Shown one piece after another: positions 34,949-43,712 of a stretch of 64,000 bases of DNA. The translations under genes and the position numbers were made by a program. The DNA comes from Mesotoga sp. Brook.08.105.5.1. GTDB taxonomy: Bacteria > Thermotogota > Thermotogae > Petrotogales > Kosmotogaceae. The stretch covers positions 62,001-126,000 of the forward strand of contig NZ_AYTW01000016.1 in the NCBI RefSeq assembly GCF_002752635.1, read 5' to 3'. A model generated the notes under the pieces. The model was not told the DNA's origin, did no database searches, and saw only the letters and a list, made by a program, of their open reading frames with translations. How positions within the stretch are numbered: the stretch's first letter is position 1; every line of letters starts with the position of its first letter.

Positions 34949-35487
34949 TACTTCACCTCCTGGGGAGACTTTGAAAATAGAGAAAGCATTAGTCCCAGCA
35001 TGAACGACCATAATGCGGCAAGACCAATCTGGAAGTCTTTTGGCAGTAAAAAGGTCAATGTGTGTGCTGGAAGCCAGAACCATATCAGAGAGAATAAGGC
35101 TTTATCGACGTTTTTCCAGTTCTTAGCATGAAGAATAAGATTATCGAGCAACCTGTGAAATAGAACCAAGAAGACTCCAAACTGAAGATTCATTGATGCA
35201 GAGCGCGTGACTGCATTCAGAAATGAGTCTTCAGCGAAGGATGTCGGCAGAATTCTGTTGATTACCAAAGCAGAAACGAATCCCTCGTAGCCAATGAAGG
35301 CAATCTTTATGAAGATTGACAGGAAAGCCCATTCAAGCGCCTTCAAAACCATTACGGAAGCAGAGAGGTTTCCCTTAGAACCTGCAATCTTTACGCTGAC
35401 ATAATCGCCTAGAGTTCCGAGAATCGAGAACTGAATCATTGCAGAAACAAAGGGGAAATCTCTGACAAATTCCACATACCATCTCAT
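34948..35487 (-). CDS. Small membrane protein, possibly Mpv17-like
   Basis: 179 residues with about four membrane segments. I do not recognise it with confidence. The C-terminal part (WFWLPAHTLTFLLPKDFQIG, then ALWSFMLGLMLS) has the spacing of the Mpv17/PMP22 signature of eukaryotic organelle membrane proteins, a loose match. It is locked into the glycan operon: 4 bp overlap with the dehydratase gene and 1 bp with the aminotransferase gene, so a role in glycan export or membrane handling is plausible. Confidence 0.7.
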   Translation of the reverse strand: MRWYVEFVRDFPFVSAMIQFSILGTLGDYVSVKIAGSKGNLSASVMVLKALEWAFLSIFIKIAFIGYEGFVSALVINRILPTSFAEDSFLNAVTRSASMNLQFGVFLVLFHRLLDNLILHAKNWKNVDKALFSLIWFWLPAHTLTFLLPKDFQIGLAALWSFMLGLMLSLFSKSPQEVK

Positions 35488-37355
35488 CGAAAATCACACC
35501 CTGCACTTATTTTGACTGTGGCATCGTCAACTATTTCGGCCGTGATTTTGTTCAGCTCTTCAAAATCGTTGTTATCAACGGCTGCCCTAAGACGACTAAC
35601 TATCGAAAATAAGGTCGTTTCATCCATTGCTTCCTTTGTCTTCAGACGAAAAATCTTTGGATGCTTCGTCTGAATAAATTCTTCGTTCGTAAGGACAAGT
35701 TCCTCGAATAATTTCTCGCCCGGTCGAACTCCCGTGTACTTTATTTCTATTTCTTGCTGCGGTACGTATCCTGCCAGTGTGATCATCTCGTTTGCAAGAG
35801 AAGAGATCTTGACGGGTTCTCCCATATCTAGCACGAAAACGTCTCCGCCTCCGGAGTAAGCTCCTGCCTGAAGCACAAGCGATACAGCTTCTGGGATAGT
35901 CATGAAATATCTAGTCATTCTTGGGTCCGTTACGGTAACGGGACCGCCCGACTGGATTTGCTTCTTAAAGAGGGGGATCACGCTTCCTCTGCTTCCCAGG
36001 ACATTGCCAAATCTGACTATGCCGAACCTTGTTTTACTTCTCGATGATATAGACCTAACGAACTCCTCTGCGATCCTTTTTGAAACGCCCATTACAGAAC
36101 TCGGCTTGACGGCTTTATCAGTAGATATTACCACCATAGTCTCCGCACCGAACTCACTGGCAAGCATAGCAACGTTGTAAGTGCCAATGGAATTAACTTT
36201 GAACGCTTCCGTCGGGTTCTCCTCCATCAGAGGTACATGTTTGTGAGCCGCTGCATGAAAGATGACTTCGGGTTTCATCGTCTCGAAGATATACCTCATT
36301 CTTGATGAATCGGCAACGTCGCAAATCAGCTGACAGAGATCGAGATCGGGAAACAACGACCCAATCTCCTGTCTGATCTCATAGATACTGTTTTCTCCCT
36401 TACCCGCCAGCAGCAGTCTTCTGGGCTTCAGTGGAGCTATCTGCCTGCAAAGCTCACTTCCGATGCTTCCTCCGGCACCGGTTACGAGTACAGTTCTTCC
36501 GACAATGTAACCCTTAAGTGAATTCACATCGATGCGCACGCTCTCTCTGCCAAGCAAGTCCTCGATGTTGATCTCTCTCAAGTATCCTAGCTTCGCTTTG
36601 CCATCCATTATCTCTGTAATGCTAGGCAGTGTCTGAGCTTTTACCTTTCCCACATCGATCTTTGAGAAAATCCTTCTCAAAGTAGCTGCATCAGCAGAAG
36701 GGATTGCGATTATGACTCGCTTCACATCCATCTTTTCAACCAAGGCCATGATTTCGTCTGTGTTTCCCAAAACCGGGACTCCCCTGATCCGTTTTCGAAG
36801 CTTTCTTGGGGAATCGTCGATAAACCCTATAACCAGTCCGTTTTCTGGGCGGCGAGACAATTCCTCCGCTATTGAAGTTCCCGCATCACCGGCGCCCACT
36901 ATCAGTACTCTCTCTGCAGAGGAAACGACATGATGATTTCTACTCAATATGCTCAGCCAGAATATCCTTGACCAGATAATCAAAAACACAGAGATAATGG
37001 CAGCCATAGTCGATACCGTGAATGGTACCGTAAGAAACCTAACGCCAAAAAGATTCAGAAGTCTTCCGGTAGCAAACCCTACTGCATAACCTATGACGAC
37101 CGCCCTGAGAATAATCAGATAATCTCTGAAGTAGCTGTAGCTCCAGGCTATTGTATAGACTCCATTCAGAATCAGAGAGACTACTATGAATAAGCTGAAG
37201 TAGACTCCATTGAGAAAGAACTGAGGTTCGTCCAAAGTGAAGATTCCGTATCTGAAGTACATACCTAAAATGAATGCGAAATAGACCATCAACGAATCGA
37301 AAACCAGAAGTGTCAGATTTCTTCTGAAGCCACTTAGATCACCGTGTCTTTTCAA
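35484..37355 (-). CDS. Membrane-bound UDP-sugar 4,6-dehydratase (WbpM/CapD/PglF-like)
   Basis: About 623 residues. Four N-terminal membrane helices, a first Rossmann domain (VLIVGAGDAGTSIAEEL, near 155), then the catalytic NAD-binding domain (VLVTGAGGSIGSELCRQI, near 290). The active site has TDK (STDKAVKPSS) and VMGVSKRIAEE, where Met replaces the usual catalytic Tyr, as in WbpM and PglF. Converts UDP-GlcNAc to a 4-keto-6-deoxy sugar. TTG at 37355 has the better spacing from GAGGTGA; GTG 37364 is an alternative. First gene of the glycan operon. Confidence 0.93.
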   Translation of the reverse strand: MKRHGDLSGFRRNLTLLVFDSLMVYFAFILGMYFRYGIFTLDEPQFFLNGVYFSLFIVVSLILNGVYTIAWSYSYFRDYLIILRAVVIGYAVGFATGRLLNLFGVRFLTVPFTVSTMAAIISVFLIIWSRIFWLSILSRNHHVVSSAERVLIVGAGDAGTSIAEELSRRPENGLVIGFIDDSPRKLRKRIRGVPVLGNTDEIMALVEKMDVKRVIIAIPSADAATLRRIFSKIDVGKVKAQTLPSITEIMDGKAKLGYLREINIEDLLGRESVRIDVNSLKGYIVGRTVLVTGAGGSIGSELCRQIAPLKPRRLLLAGKGENSIYEIRQEIGSLFPDLDLCQLICDVADSSRMRYIFETMKPEVIFHAAAHKHVPLMEENPTEAFKVNSIGTYNVAMLASEFGAETMVVISTDKAVKPSSVMGVSKRIAEEFVRSISSRSKTRFGIVRFGNVLGSRGSVIPLFKKQIQSGGPVTVTDPRMTRYFMTIPEAVSLVLQAGAYSGGGDVFVLDMGEPVKISSLANEMITLAGYVPQQEIEIKYTGVRPGEKLFEELVLTNEEFIQTKHPKIFRLKTKEAMDETTLFSIVSRLRAAVDNNDFEELNKITAEIVDDATVKISAGCDFR

Positions 37356-37432
37356 GCACCTCACCTCATGGAGATTCTAGCATACTTAGCGCAATCTCAG
37401 AATCCGGAAGCCATCTGAAAATGATCTCAGCT

Positions 37433-38341
37433 TCAACACCCCTTAGTAACACGAGAAAACCTCTCGTCTGTCTGGGCAACGCGAATCGCAGATTGAGCAG
37501 ACAGCTCCTTGTCTTTGATCTCGAGCATTATGTCAAAATCATATGAACTGCTTACTCTAAGAAAGTCTGAAAAATGCTCAAGATCGATGCTCTCCGTGTG
37601 TTTACCCTTTCTTGCTCCACCTTGTTGAGTGCTGTAGTCGACAACGGGGATGCCGTCTTCAGGAAGCCATGTCCACTGAGAAAGCTTCAGCGAATCCAAT
37701 TGAGTTATTCCATCGCCGAGAATTGAGTGATGGAATACGTCAAGAAGTACGGGAATACCAGTAGAGTTATGTATCGAGAGACAGTCCACCAGCGAGTAAA
37801 GCCTCTCATCGTTTTCAATGACTAGCCTTTCGCGAACGTTTTCGGGCAAATATTTGTACCGATCAATGAATCTTTCCATAGCTTCTTTCTTCTTTCCGTA
37901 AACTCCACCAACGTGAATCTGAATCTTCGCACTCTTGTCAAGCCCCATAAGATCCAGAAGCTTGGCATGATACTTAAGCTCAGAAATACTGTTTTCCAGA
38001 ACTTCACGCTTGGGTGAGTTAAGTAAGACGAACTGATCGGGGTGCATTGAAATCCTCATATCGTATGTTCTTATCATCTTCCCGATTCTGTCGAAGTCAC
38101 TCTTGAAATGCATCTCCCAGTCAACCCTACAAACAGGGTGGGATGCAAACGGAATCAAGTCTGAGGTTATTCTGAAGAAGAGGATACTCCTCGCTCTGTT
38201 GAATTCAAGGATCTTTTCAAGGCACATGAGATTTGCCGCTGTAGTTTCAATCAATCTCTCTTCGCTGTATGATGAAAGCCTGAATTTCCTCGCAGAACAG
38301 CACTTTACGGTTCTGTTGATGCATGGGTATCCAATCTTCAT
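37433..38341 (-). CDS. uvsE: UV damage endonuclease
   Basis: 302-residue TIM-barrel endonuclease that nicks DNA 5' of UV photoproducts. The family is recognisable from MKIGYPCINRTVKCCSARKF at the N-terminus, RISMHPDQFVLLNSP, IQIHVGGVYGKK, VIENDER and LLDVFHHSIL, which supply the His, Glu and Asp metal ligands. SD AGGAGGT precedes the ATG. It is divergent from the GerMN gene and not clearly linked to the glycan operon. Confidence 0.93.
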   Translation of the reverse strand: MKIGYPCINRTVKCCSARKFRLSSYSEERLIETTAANLMCLEKILEFNRARSILFFRITSDLIPFASHPVCRVDWEMHFKSDFDRIGKMIRTYDMRISMHPDQFVLLNSPKREVLENSISELKYHAKLLDLMGLDKSAKIQIHVGGVYGKKKEAMERFIDRYKYLPENVRERLVIENDERLYSLVDCLSIHNSTGIPVLLDVFHHSILGDGITQLDSLKLSQWTWLPEDGIPVVDYSTQQGGARKGKHTESIDLEHFSDFLRVSSSYDFDIMLEIKDKELSAQSAIRVAQTDERFSRVTKGC

Positions 38342-38425
38342 CTTCTACCTCCTACTATAGTATTTTAGCTGAGTTTCGGATAGAGAATGTATAATTGATT
38401 CGATATTGATTGAGAGGTGAGTTCT

Positions 38426-39022
38426 TTGAGGGTTAAGAAGCAGCAATCTTTCCCATTTCTTAGGGTAGCCGTTGTTGTTTTTTTGGGGCTTTCAATCCTT
38501 CTTCTTGTGCTTTTTGCTGTTCAACTGGGAAAGGTGAAGAATCTTGCGGACAAGATTGCGAACTTCGAAAAGCATCAGGCGGCACTTGAACTGGAGATAA
38601 GTGCTGTAACGGGTGTACAGAGAACTATGAACGTTAATCTTTACTATTACAACGAGCTTCTAGACAGATTGATGAACGGTGAAATAGCTTGCGATATAGA
38701 AGCTGTTATCCCTGTAGAAAGAACAATTCCGGTTTCTCAGTCTCCAATTAACGACGTTGTACGTCTTCTTATAAGAGGTGAACTGACAAAGGCAGAACGA
38801 GACCTCGGGTTCAAGACGGAATTCCCTGGTAGAGAGCTTCAGTTTCTTGGAGCGAAGCTGGAAAATGGAGTTCTCTATCTGAGATTCTCGGATCCTTCGG
38901 GATTCACTTCAGGTGGATCGTGCAGAGTGAGCCTCCTGAAGGCACAGATTGAGAAGACTGCACTGCAGTTTGATACCGTCAAAAGTGTTGTCTTAGAACC
39001 CGAAAACATCTTCCAACCCTAG
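38426..39022 (+). CDS. Membrane-anchored GerMN-domain protein
   Basis: 198 residues from a TTG at 38426, chosen for its distance from GAGAGGTGA; GTG 38417 is the alternative. One membrane helix (residues 13-35), a short coiled segment (KVKNLADKIANFEKHQ), then a GerMN domain of about 80 residues (VVRLLIRGELTKAERDLGF, VLYLRFSDPSGFTSGG, FDTVKSVVLEPE). GerMN domains occur in envelope proteins of non-sporulating bacteria too; the role is unknown. Extracytoplasmic orientation is expected. Confidence 0.75.
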   Translation: MRVKKQQSFPFLRVAVVVFLGLSILLLVLFAVQLGKVKNLADKIANFEKHQAALELEISAVTGVQRTMNVNLYYYNELLDRLMNGEIACDIEAVIPVERTIPVSQSPINDVVRLLIRGELTKAERDLGFKTEFPGRELQFLGAKLENGVLYLRFSDPSGFTSGGSCRVSLLKAQIEKTALQFDTVKSVVLEPENIFQP

Positions 39023-39073
39023 AGTGAGTGCGAGCTGAAACTGAAGTTTACTATGTGGTAATGCGCCAAGCAA

Positions 39074-39102
39074 TTGACTTTAACAAATATCCGTGGTACA
39101 AT
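39074..39102 (+). promoter_or_regulatory. Sigma-70 promoter running into a terminator
   Basis: TTGACT at 39074-39079, 17-base spacer, TACAAT at 39097-39102. No open reading frame follows on this strand; the terminator hairpin starts only 10 bases downstream. Confidence 0.65.
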
Positions 39103-39111
39103 AACTACTAA

Positions 39112-39136
39112 GACGTCCGAAGATGGGCGTTTTTTT
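39112..39136 (+). terminator. Terminator downstream of the GerMN gene
   Basis: GACGTCC, loop GAAGAT, GGGCGTT, then TTTTT. 7-bp stem with two G-T pairs. It can end GerMN transcripts and also any transcript from the promoter at 39074-39102. Confidence 0.8.
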
Positions 39137-39170
39137 CGTTGTCTATCTTTGCTCTGCTATTCCTTTTCAT

Positions 39171-39803
39171 TCAGAAAAAGACAAGTATTATGAGAGTCGT
39201 ACCTATGATTCCTACTATTCCAAGACCGTATTTCTCCCACTTTGCGAGTCCAGTATGATAATGGAAAGCTCTCATCTCTCTAATCCACCTTGGGACAGCT
39301 GCTATCTGGGCTACCGTGAATCTCTCTTTTTTTCCGAAAGTTATCCATGCCCTTCCGGAACCTTCAGCCTCAATTTCAACAGAATAGATCCCCTCTTTAG
39401 TGAGCTCTGAGTCGTGCCTGACGTAAAGATATGAGTAAGTATCGCCAAAAAACTCGTACATTATCTCAGGTTCTGTGCTTTCGAGGAAGAAGTCTTCGAG
39501 AACCTCTCGATCTGGACCATAAAATGTCAGATTCGGTCGGAAATCTGCAGTTGATTTCATATTGTCAGCTTCCTTTGGTACTCCAAAAAGCATATGAAAC
39601 TGTTGGCCGGCGGTCCCTTCGAAAACAAATCTGATCTTCTCCGCTGATGAGAAAATGTAGTAATAGATTTGGGAAAGATCGATTTCTTTTACAAGATATG
39701 ATCCTTCCACAAAGTCTTCAGGAGTAAGGAAAAAGGGAATGTGTGAAAAAGCCGAGCTGGCAAAGACAATCAGTAGTGACACCAAAATCAGTGTCTTCTT
39801 CAT
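39171..39803 (-). CDS. Exported protein of unknown function with C-terminal membrane anchor
   Basis: 210 residues from ATG 39803 (SD TAGGAGG). Signal peptide MKKTLILVSLLIVFASSAFS, a beta-rich extracytoplasmic part (residues 20-185), and a single C-terminal hydrophobic helix (YGLGIVGIIGTTLIILVFF). No catalytic motif was recognised; the middle (RFVFEGTAGQQFHMLFGVPK) loosely resembles carbohydrate-binding or pre-peptidase beta-sandwiches. It stands alone. Confidence 0.78.
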   Translation of the reverse strand: MKKTLILVSLLIVFASSAFSHIPFFLTPEDFVEGSYLVKEIDLSQIYYYIFSSAEKIRFVFEGTAGQQFHMLFGVPKEADNMKSTADFRPNLTFYGPDREVLEDFFLESTEPEIMYEFFGDTYSYLYVRHDSELTKEGIYSVEIEAEGSGRAWITFGKKERFTVAQIAAVPRWIREMRAFHYHTGLAKWEKYGLGIVGIIGTTLIILVFF

Positions 39804-40063
39804 AGAAAGCCTCCTAAATTGGAATGAATACAAGTAAGTTTACCAGCAATTGCCTTACTTTCTTTCAGCTGGAAATAGTGGGGAAGCCTAAATCATGGAC
39901 ATCTTTAAGGCAAGCATATAAGACCAGAGAGTTAACTGAGTTGATCGGAGCAAATTTCGTTTAACCATATTCACAGGCAGTTAGAGCTGTCTTTGATAGC
40001 AATCGAGTATCAAGGCAAAACAACAAGTTTAGTCTCGCCGGGTAATTTCAACTTCAGGAGGAG

Positions 40064-41407
40064 TCACAATATTCTTTCAAACGATGAAATCTCCAGTGAG
40101 TATTCCCACTCATTTGACCTCAAGTTTCTAGACTCGGTCTCAATTTCCCCTACCTGGTTATCGTAAGGATCAGATCTATAGAATCTCTTGGCAGGCACAA
40201 GGGGAGACATGAAAGCTGAGTTAGAAACCATTCTGAATGCATCGAGATTACCAAAATAGAATTCTCTGTATGCCGGTATATCTTTTCTTGACCCTCCAAA
40301 TGAACAGTCTACAGGCAGCCAGCCGAAAGGCTCAACCCAGAACATCGCCCAGTCAAGAGGGCTGGCACCCAAAGGAGCTGCAAACCATCCGGACTGCCAT
40401 CTGGCAGGAATACCTTTAATCCTGCAAAGGGTAATGAACAAGAGAGCCTTCACTCCGCAGTCGCCTCTAAGATTGACGGCTGCGAATTCGGAGAGATTCG
40501 GATAGAGTGCATACTCACTCATAAAAGTGGACTTGACGTTTTCACATATCCAGTCGTAAAAACTCTTCGCGATGAAATAAGGGTTATTTTCGCTCCCGAC
40601 AATTTCCTCCGCCAAAGATCTGAGTAGAGGCGAAAAGACTACATGAGGAGCTTGTTCGCATAGATAGCCCGAGAATCTCTTTGTGTCAGGTTCTACACAG
40701 CTAAAGGGGTCTAGGGAAGTAGATATTTCGGAGATTTCGTATTCATATTCGATGCTGAAAACCGTATCGTTCTTTGCAGCCGCTTCCATGTATACAGTAC
40801 GCTGAGAGTAGTCAGCCGGTGATAGAAAATAGCTGTGGCTTGAACTCAAGATCCTCGTTGAAGACACCTGATCTCCAACTCTGGATACAGGTAACCAGCA
40901 ACGATAGACACTTTCATCGGAACCTTCGACGGAAATCGATGACTTTGCAACTACTCTGAATCTTGCGGGTTGCCTTTCACTTATCAGTCGATCTATTTCT
41001 TTGTGAAGAGAGACTCTGGTCGCTTCCCTTTCTGTGTTCTTGCTTTTCAGTCGCTTCTCGTATTCTGGCATCGTGAATAGGAGGTTCTTATCGAATCTCT
41101 TCTCGAATTTCTCTTCACCGTCGAAAATCATGGAGTCGAGCTTTCTGGCGCTGTTGAGAGAATCGAATTCCCCTCCAGTGAATCCTTCAAGATCTCTTGA
41201 GAGAATCCCCAGAGCCTCTGAAGCCGAATAGGGATAGTTGTTTTTGAGCCTTACGATTCTCTCTCTTTCCCACCTTAGTCTTTCAATCACTATCGAAGGG
41301 AGATAATCATCAAGTTGGATCTCTATCTCCTTTAAAGCGCCGTCATAATCCCCAATACTTTCGAAGAAGCTTATCTTCTCCGGAAGTTGTGCCGCAAGAA
41401 ACTTCAT
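40064..41407 (-). CDS. Transglutaminase-like cysteine peptidase domain protein
   Basis: 447 residues from ATG 41407 (SD GGGGGGA). No signal peptide; the N-terminal 150 residues are helical. The transglutaminase-like core is at about 270-400: the Cys is in NLRGDCGVKALLFITLCRIK, followed by GIPARWQSGWFAAP, the His/Asp part being in DWAMFWVEPFGWLPVDCSFG (the usual His is not obvious: WAMFWVEPFGW has Met where His is often seen). If that His is missing, the protein may be non-catalytic. Function unknown. Confidence 0.8.
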   Translation of the reverse strand: MKFLAAQLPEKISFFESIGDYDGALKEIEIQLDDYLPSIVIERLRWERERIVRLKNNYPYSASEALGILSRDLEGFTGGEFDSLNSARKLDSMIFDGEEKFEKRFDKNLLFTMPEYEKRLKSKNTEREATRVSLHKEIDRLISERQPARFRVVAKSSISVEGSDESVYRCWLPVSRVGDQVSSTRILSSSHSYFLSPADYSQRTVYMEAAAKNDTVFSIEYEYEISEISTSLDPFSCVEPDTKRFSGYLCEQAPHVVFSPLLRSLAEEIVGSENNPYFIAKSFYDWICENVKSTFMSEYALYPNLSEFAAVNLRGDCGVKALLFITLCRIKGIPARWQSGWFAAPLGASPLDWAMFWVEPFGWLPVDCSFGGSRKDIPAYREFYFGNLDAFRMVSNSAFMSPLVPAKRFYRSDPYDNQVGEIETESRNLRSNEWEYSLEISSFERIL

Positions 41408-41472
41408 ATCCGTCCCCCCATTCAGTACGACCTGTGAACTCAAGATGATTATATCAGCTGCAAGGTCTTTCC

Positions 41473-41502
41473 AAAAAAAGGCGGTCTCCGTTCTGAGACC
41501 GC
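41473..41502 (-). terminator. Orphan minus-strand terminator
   Basis: On the minus strand: GCGGTCTC, loop AGAACG, GAGACCGC, C, TTTTTTT. A perfect 8-bp stem with a strong U-tract, but no protein gene lies upstream of it on this strand. Confidence 0.85.
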
Positions 41503-41966
41503 TATTCTTTTGAGATATTAGGGGTGGAATTTTCTCCACTGAATAAGCCTAAGCAATTCTGTGCCAGAAAAACTGCCCATCGAGTGAGAATCAGCATGCC
41601 AAGTCAATGTAAGCCTTTTGAATTTACGTTGAATGCTGTCAATGAACGGATTATGTCATTGAGCTCGCAAGGGAATAATCCTGTGAAAGACGATTACCCC
41701 GAAACGGAAATCAGTGTTTCTTTTGTCTTGAATTGCCGAATTCTCACTTTCCGTTTTTTAAATACAAGCACTGAACTTGATACGCTCACTAAACCTAAAC
41801 AATCATTGATTCTCCTTGGATTTCGGGGGAAGTTCGATTCATGCCATTGTTTTGATCTTGTATGTGCGCCGCATTCATTCACAGATCACTAGAACGTATT
41901 CTAGACTGGTAGAGATCCATGCTCAGGGTACTCTTTCGTTATAATACAGGTTCCTGCGACAGTTAA
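41503..41966 (-). ncRNA. Candidate non-coding RNA or decayed gene
   Basis: The gap 41408-42164 has no convincing protein gene. On the minus strand a promoter-like pair, TTAACT (41966-41961), 17-base spacer, TATAAC (41943-41938), could start an RNA ending at the terminator at 41473-41502, about 460 bases. Inside it AAACGGAAA (41702-41710) can pair with TTTCCGTTT (41748-41756). Reading frames across it are short and match nothing I know. A lost gene is the alternative. Confidence 0.4.
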
Positions 41967-42164
41967 TAGAAGGCATTCTTAATTGATCAGTATAGGATGA
42001 ATGTAACTCGAGAACTCAAATAATGCCGAGCAGGAAAAGAGAGCTCCGCGTTCGGAAAGAGTAGGGGAATTTGTCATATAATGGTTGTTGAAGAGACGGC
42101 GCCTAGCTTTGGTCAAGTGAAGAGTATGTAGTTGGCAGCCAATATGAATTCCGGAGGTGCTAAT

Positions 42165-42635
42165 GTGGCAGAAATCGAGTTGAACAAAGCTGTTCCCGAT
42201 TTTTCTTTGCCCGATCAGACCGGAACTGAAGTGTCATTGTCGGATTTTTTGGGCAAGAGAGTCGTTCTATACTTCTACCCAAAAGACAATACTTCGGGTT
42301 GTACTCTTGAGGCGGAAAACTTCAGAGATCTAGCGGATCAATTTGCCAGTAACAATGCGGTTGTAATAGGAATCAGTAGGGACAGTCAAAAGTCTCATCA
42401 AGGCTTCGCACTCAAACTTGATCTAAACTTCTCCATTCTAAGCGATAAGAATGAAGAGATACACAAGCTGTTTGACGTGATTAAGCCGAAGAAGATGTAC
42501 GGTAAGGAGTATCTGGGAACTGAGAGATCGACGTTCATTATTGACGAAGAAGGGGTTCTCATTAGGGAGTATAGAGGCGTTAAAGCAAAGGGTCACGCAC
42601 AAGAAGTCCTGAATTTCATAAGCAAGTTGAAGTAG
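42165..42635 (+). CDS. bcp: Thioredoxin-dependent peroxiredoxin, Bcp type
   Basis: 156 residues from a GTG at 42165, preceded by CGGAGGT at the right distance; in-frame codons further upstream have no ribosome site. The peroxidatic Cys46 is in FYPKDNTSGCTLEAENFRD. The resolving Cys five residues later, found in E. coli Bcp, is Glu here, so this is a one-cysteine type that relies on another thiol. Later motifs are VIGISRDSQKSHQGFALKL and GTERSTFIIDEEG. Confidence 0.93.
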   Translation: MAEIELNKAVPDFSLPDQTGTEVSLSDFLGKRVVLYFYPKDNTSGCTLEAENFRDLADQFASNNAVVIGISRDSQKSHQGFALKLDLNFSILSDKNEEIHKLFDVIKPKKMYGKEYLGTERSTFIIDEEGVLIREYRGVKAKGHAQEVLNFISKLK

Positions 42636-42639
42636 TCTG

Positions 42640-43507
42640 TAGCAAACCTTGCTATACATCTTTTCGAAACCCTCTTTTAAATAGAGAGATAGAGCCTTTT
42701 CATTTGCCGCATGCACCGAAAGGGCACTTTCAAGTTTGTGTTTCAGCGAAAGCCGTAATGCCTTTCGCATTAATAACCTACCGAATTCATGCCCCTGAAA
42801 GCGCGGCAGAGCTGCTATGGGAACGATTTCCAGATATCCACGTTGATTTCTTAGAAGAAGAGCCCGATAGGCTCATTCCCCTTAAGAAGAAGCTGGATAC
42901 CGGAATCAGGTACCTTTCTGTTTGAAGTCAATTCTCTCAGTTTGTCCTCGGTGATGTCTAGGTGACCTGCAATTTCAGCGAAGGCCGAGTTGATAATACG
43001 ACAGTATGCCTGTCCACGAAGGTCAATCGAGAAATCTGTGAATTGATTTCCTTGGGAATGTCGAGTGAAACGTGCTCAAGCCCTCCTTTTAGGACGAAGA
43101 AGTATCTTTCTATGGAGAAACCGATTTCCTCAAGGATTTTCTGAACCGGTCGCCCGGGTGAGACGAAGAGATATACTTCGTCAACTTCGGAAATCATACC
43201 GGAAATGAAATTCAGAAGCGACCTGTAAGCACCGACTTGCGAAGTTTCTGAATGAAAGATCATGAACCTTCCCTTTCCAGCCTTTCTATAAGGTTCTTCA
43301 AGGATCAGTGAAGCTGCTCCAATTACTCTCCCGGTACTTATATTCTGCAGCAAACATCCCATCTTCACTTAAGAGTACTACAGAGGGAAGTCTCTCATCT
43401 GCAACAAAGTCGTCGGAAGGAAGATATTAATCGTCGTGTTCTGGTCCCACACGACGACTGTATTCTATGAAACTCTTCAGGATTGTGTCGTCTACCTTCT
43501 TTATCAC
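42640..43507 (-). pseudogene. Decayed two-domain GNAT acetyltransferase
   Basis: Reading down the minus strand from a GTG at 43507, the frame is VIKKVDDTILKSFIEYSRRV, interrupted by an in-frame TAA at 43427-43429. It continues DDFVADERLPSVVLLSEDGM, then shifts frame to STGRVIGAASLILEEPYRK and on to KLQVT at 42958. After a second shift it reads LDITEDKLRELTSNRK to IGLFF. After a third it reads RGYLEIVPIAALPRFQGHEF followed by GRLL, which is the acetyl-CoA-binding motif, and ends near VCYRLL. One stop and three frameshifts: a clear pseudogene of about 290 codons. Its 3' end abuts bcp. Confidence 0.85.
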
Positions 43508-43561
43508 GCGACACCACCGTCATTCAAGCGTATAACGCATATTCTATCTCAGATCCGGCGT

Positions 43562-43627
43562 CGTAATGCATCATAATTAAATCTACTCAAGAGAGAGTTA
43601 ATGCATCAAAATAGAATCTACTTAAAG
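43562..43627 (+). repeat. Dispersed 35-bp element, copy 3, with a diverged tandem second unit
   Basis: 43562-43596 is identical over 35 bp to the minus strand of 5664-5698. It is followed at once by a diverged copy at 43597-43627 (shared blocks AATGCATCA and GAATCTACTT versus AAATCTACTC). It lies between the GNAT pseudogene and a transposase remnant. Confidence 0.85.
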
Positions 43628-43712
43628 TCGAGTGTTTCTGGCATAACAGGCAAAATAGAACACTCCTTTCTTACTTATTGAGGAAGAGCCATTTCCTACT
43701 TGCCAAAAACAG

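Noticed and set aside
43562-43627. Tandem copies of the dispersed element as a mini-CRISPR
   Set aside because: The two units are adjacent with no spacer and are diverged, and no cas gene is in the window.
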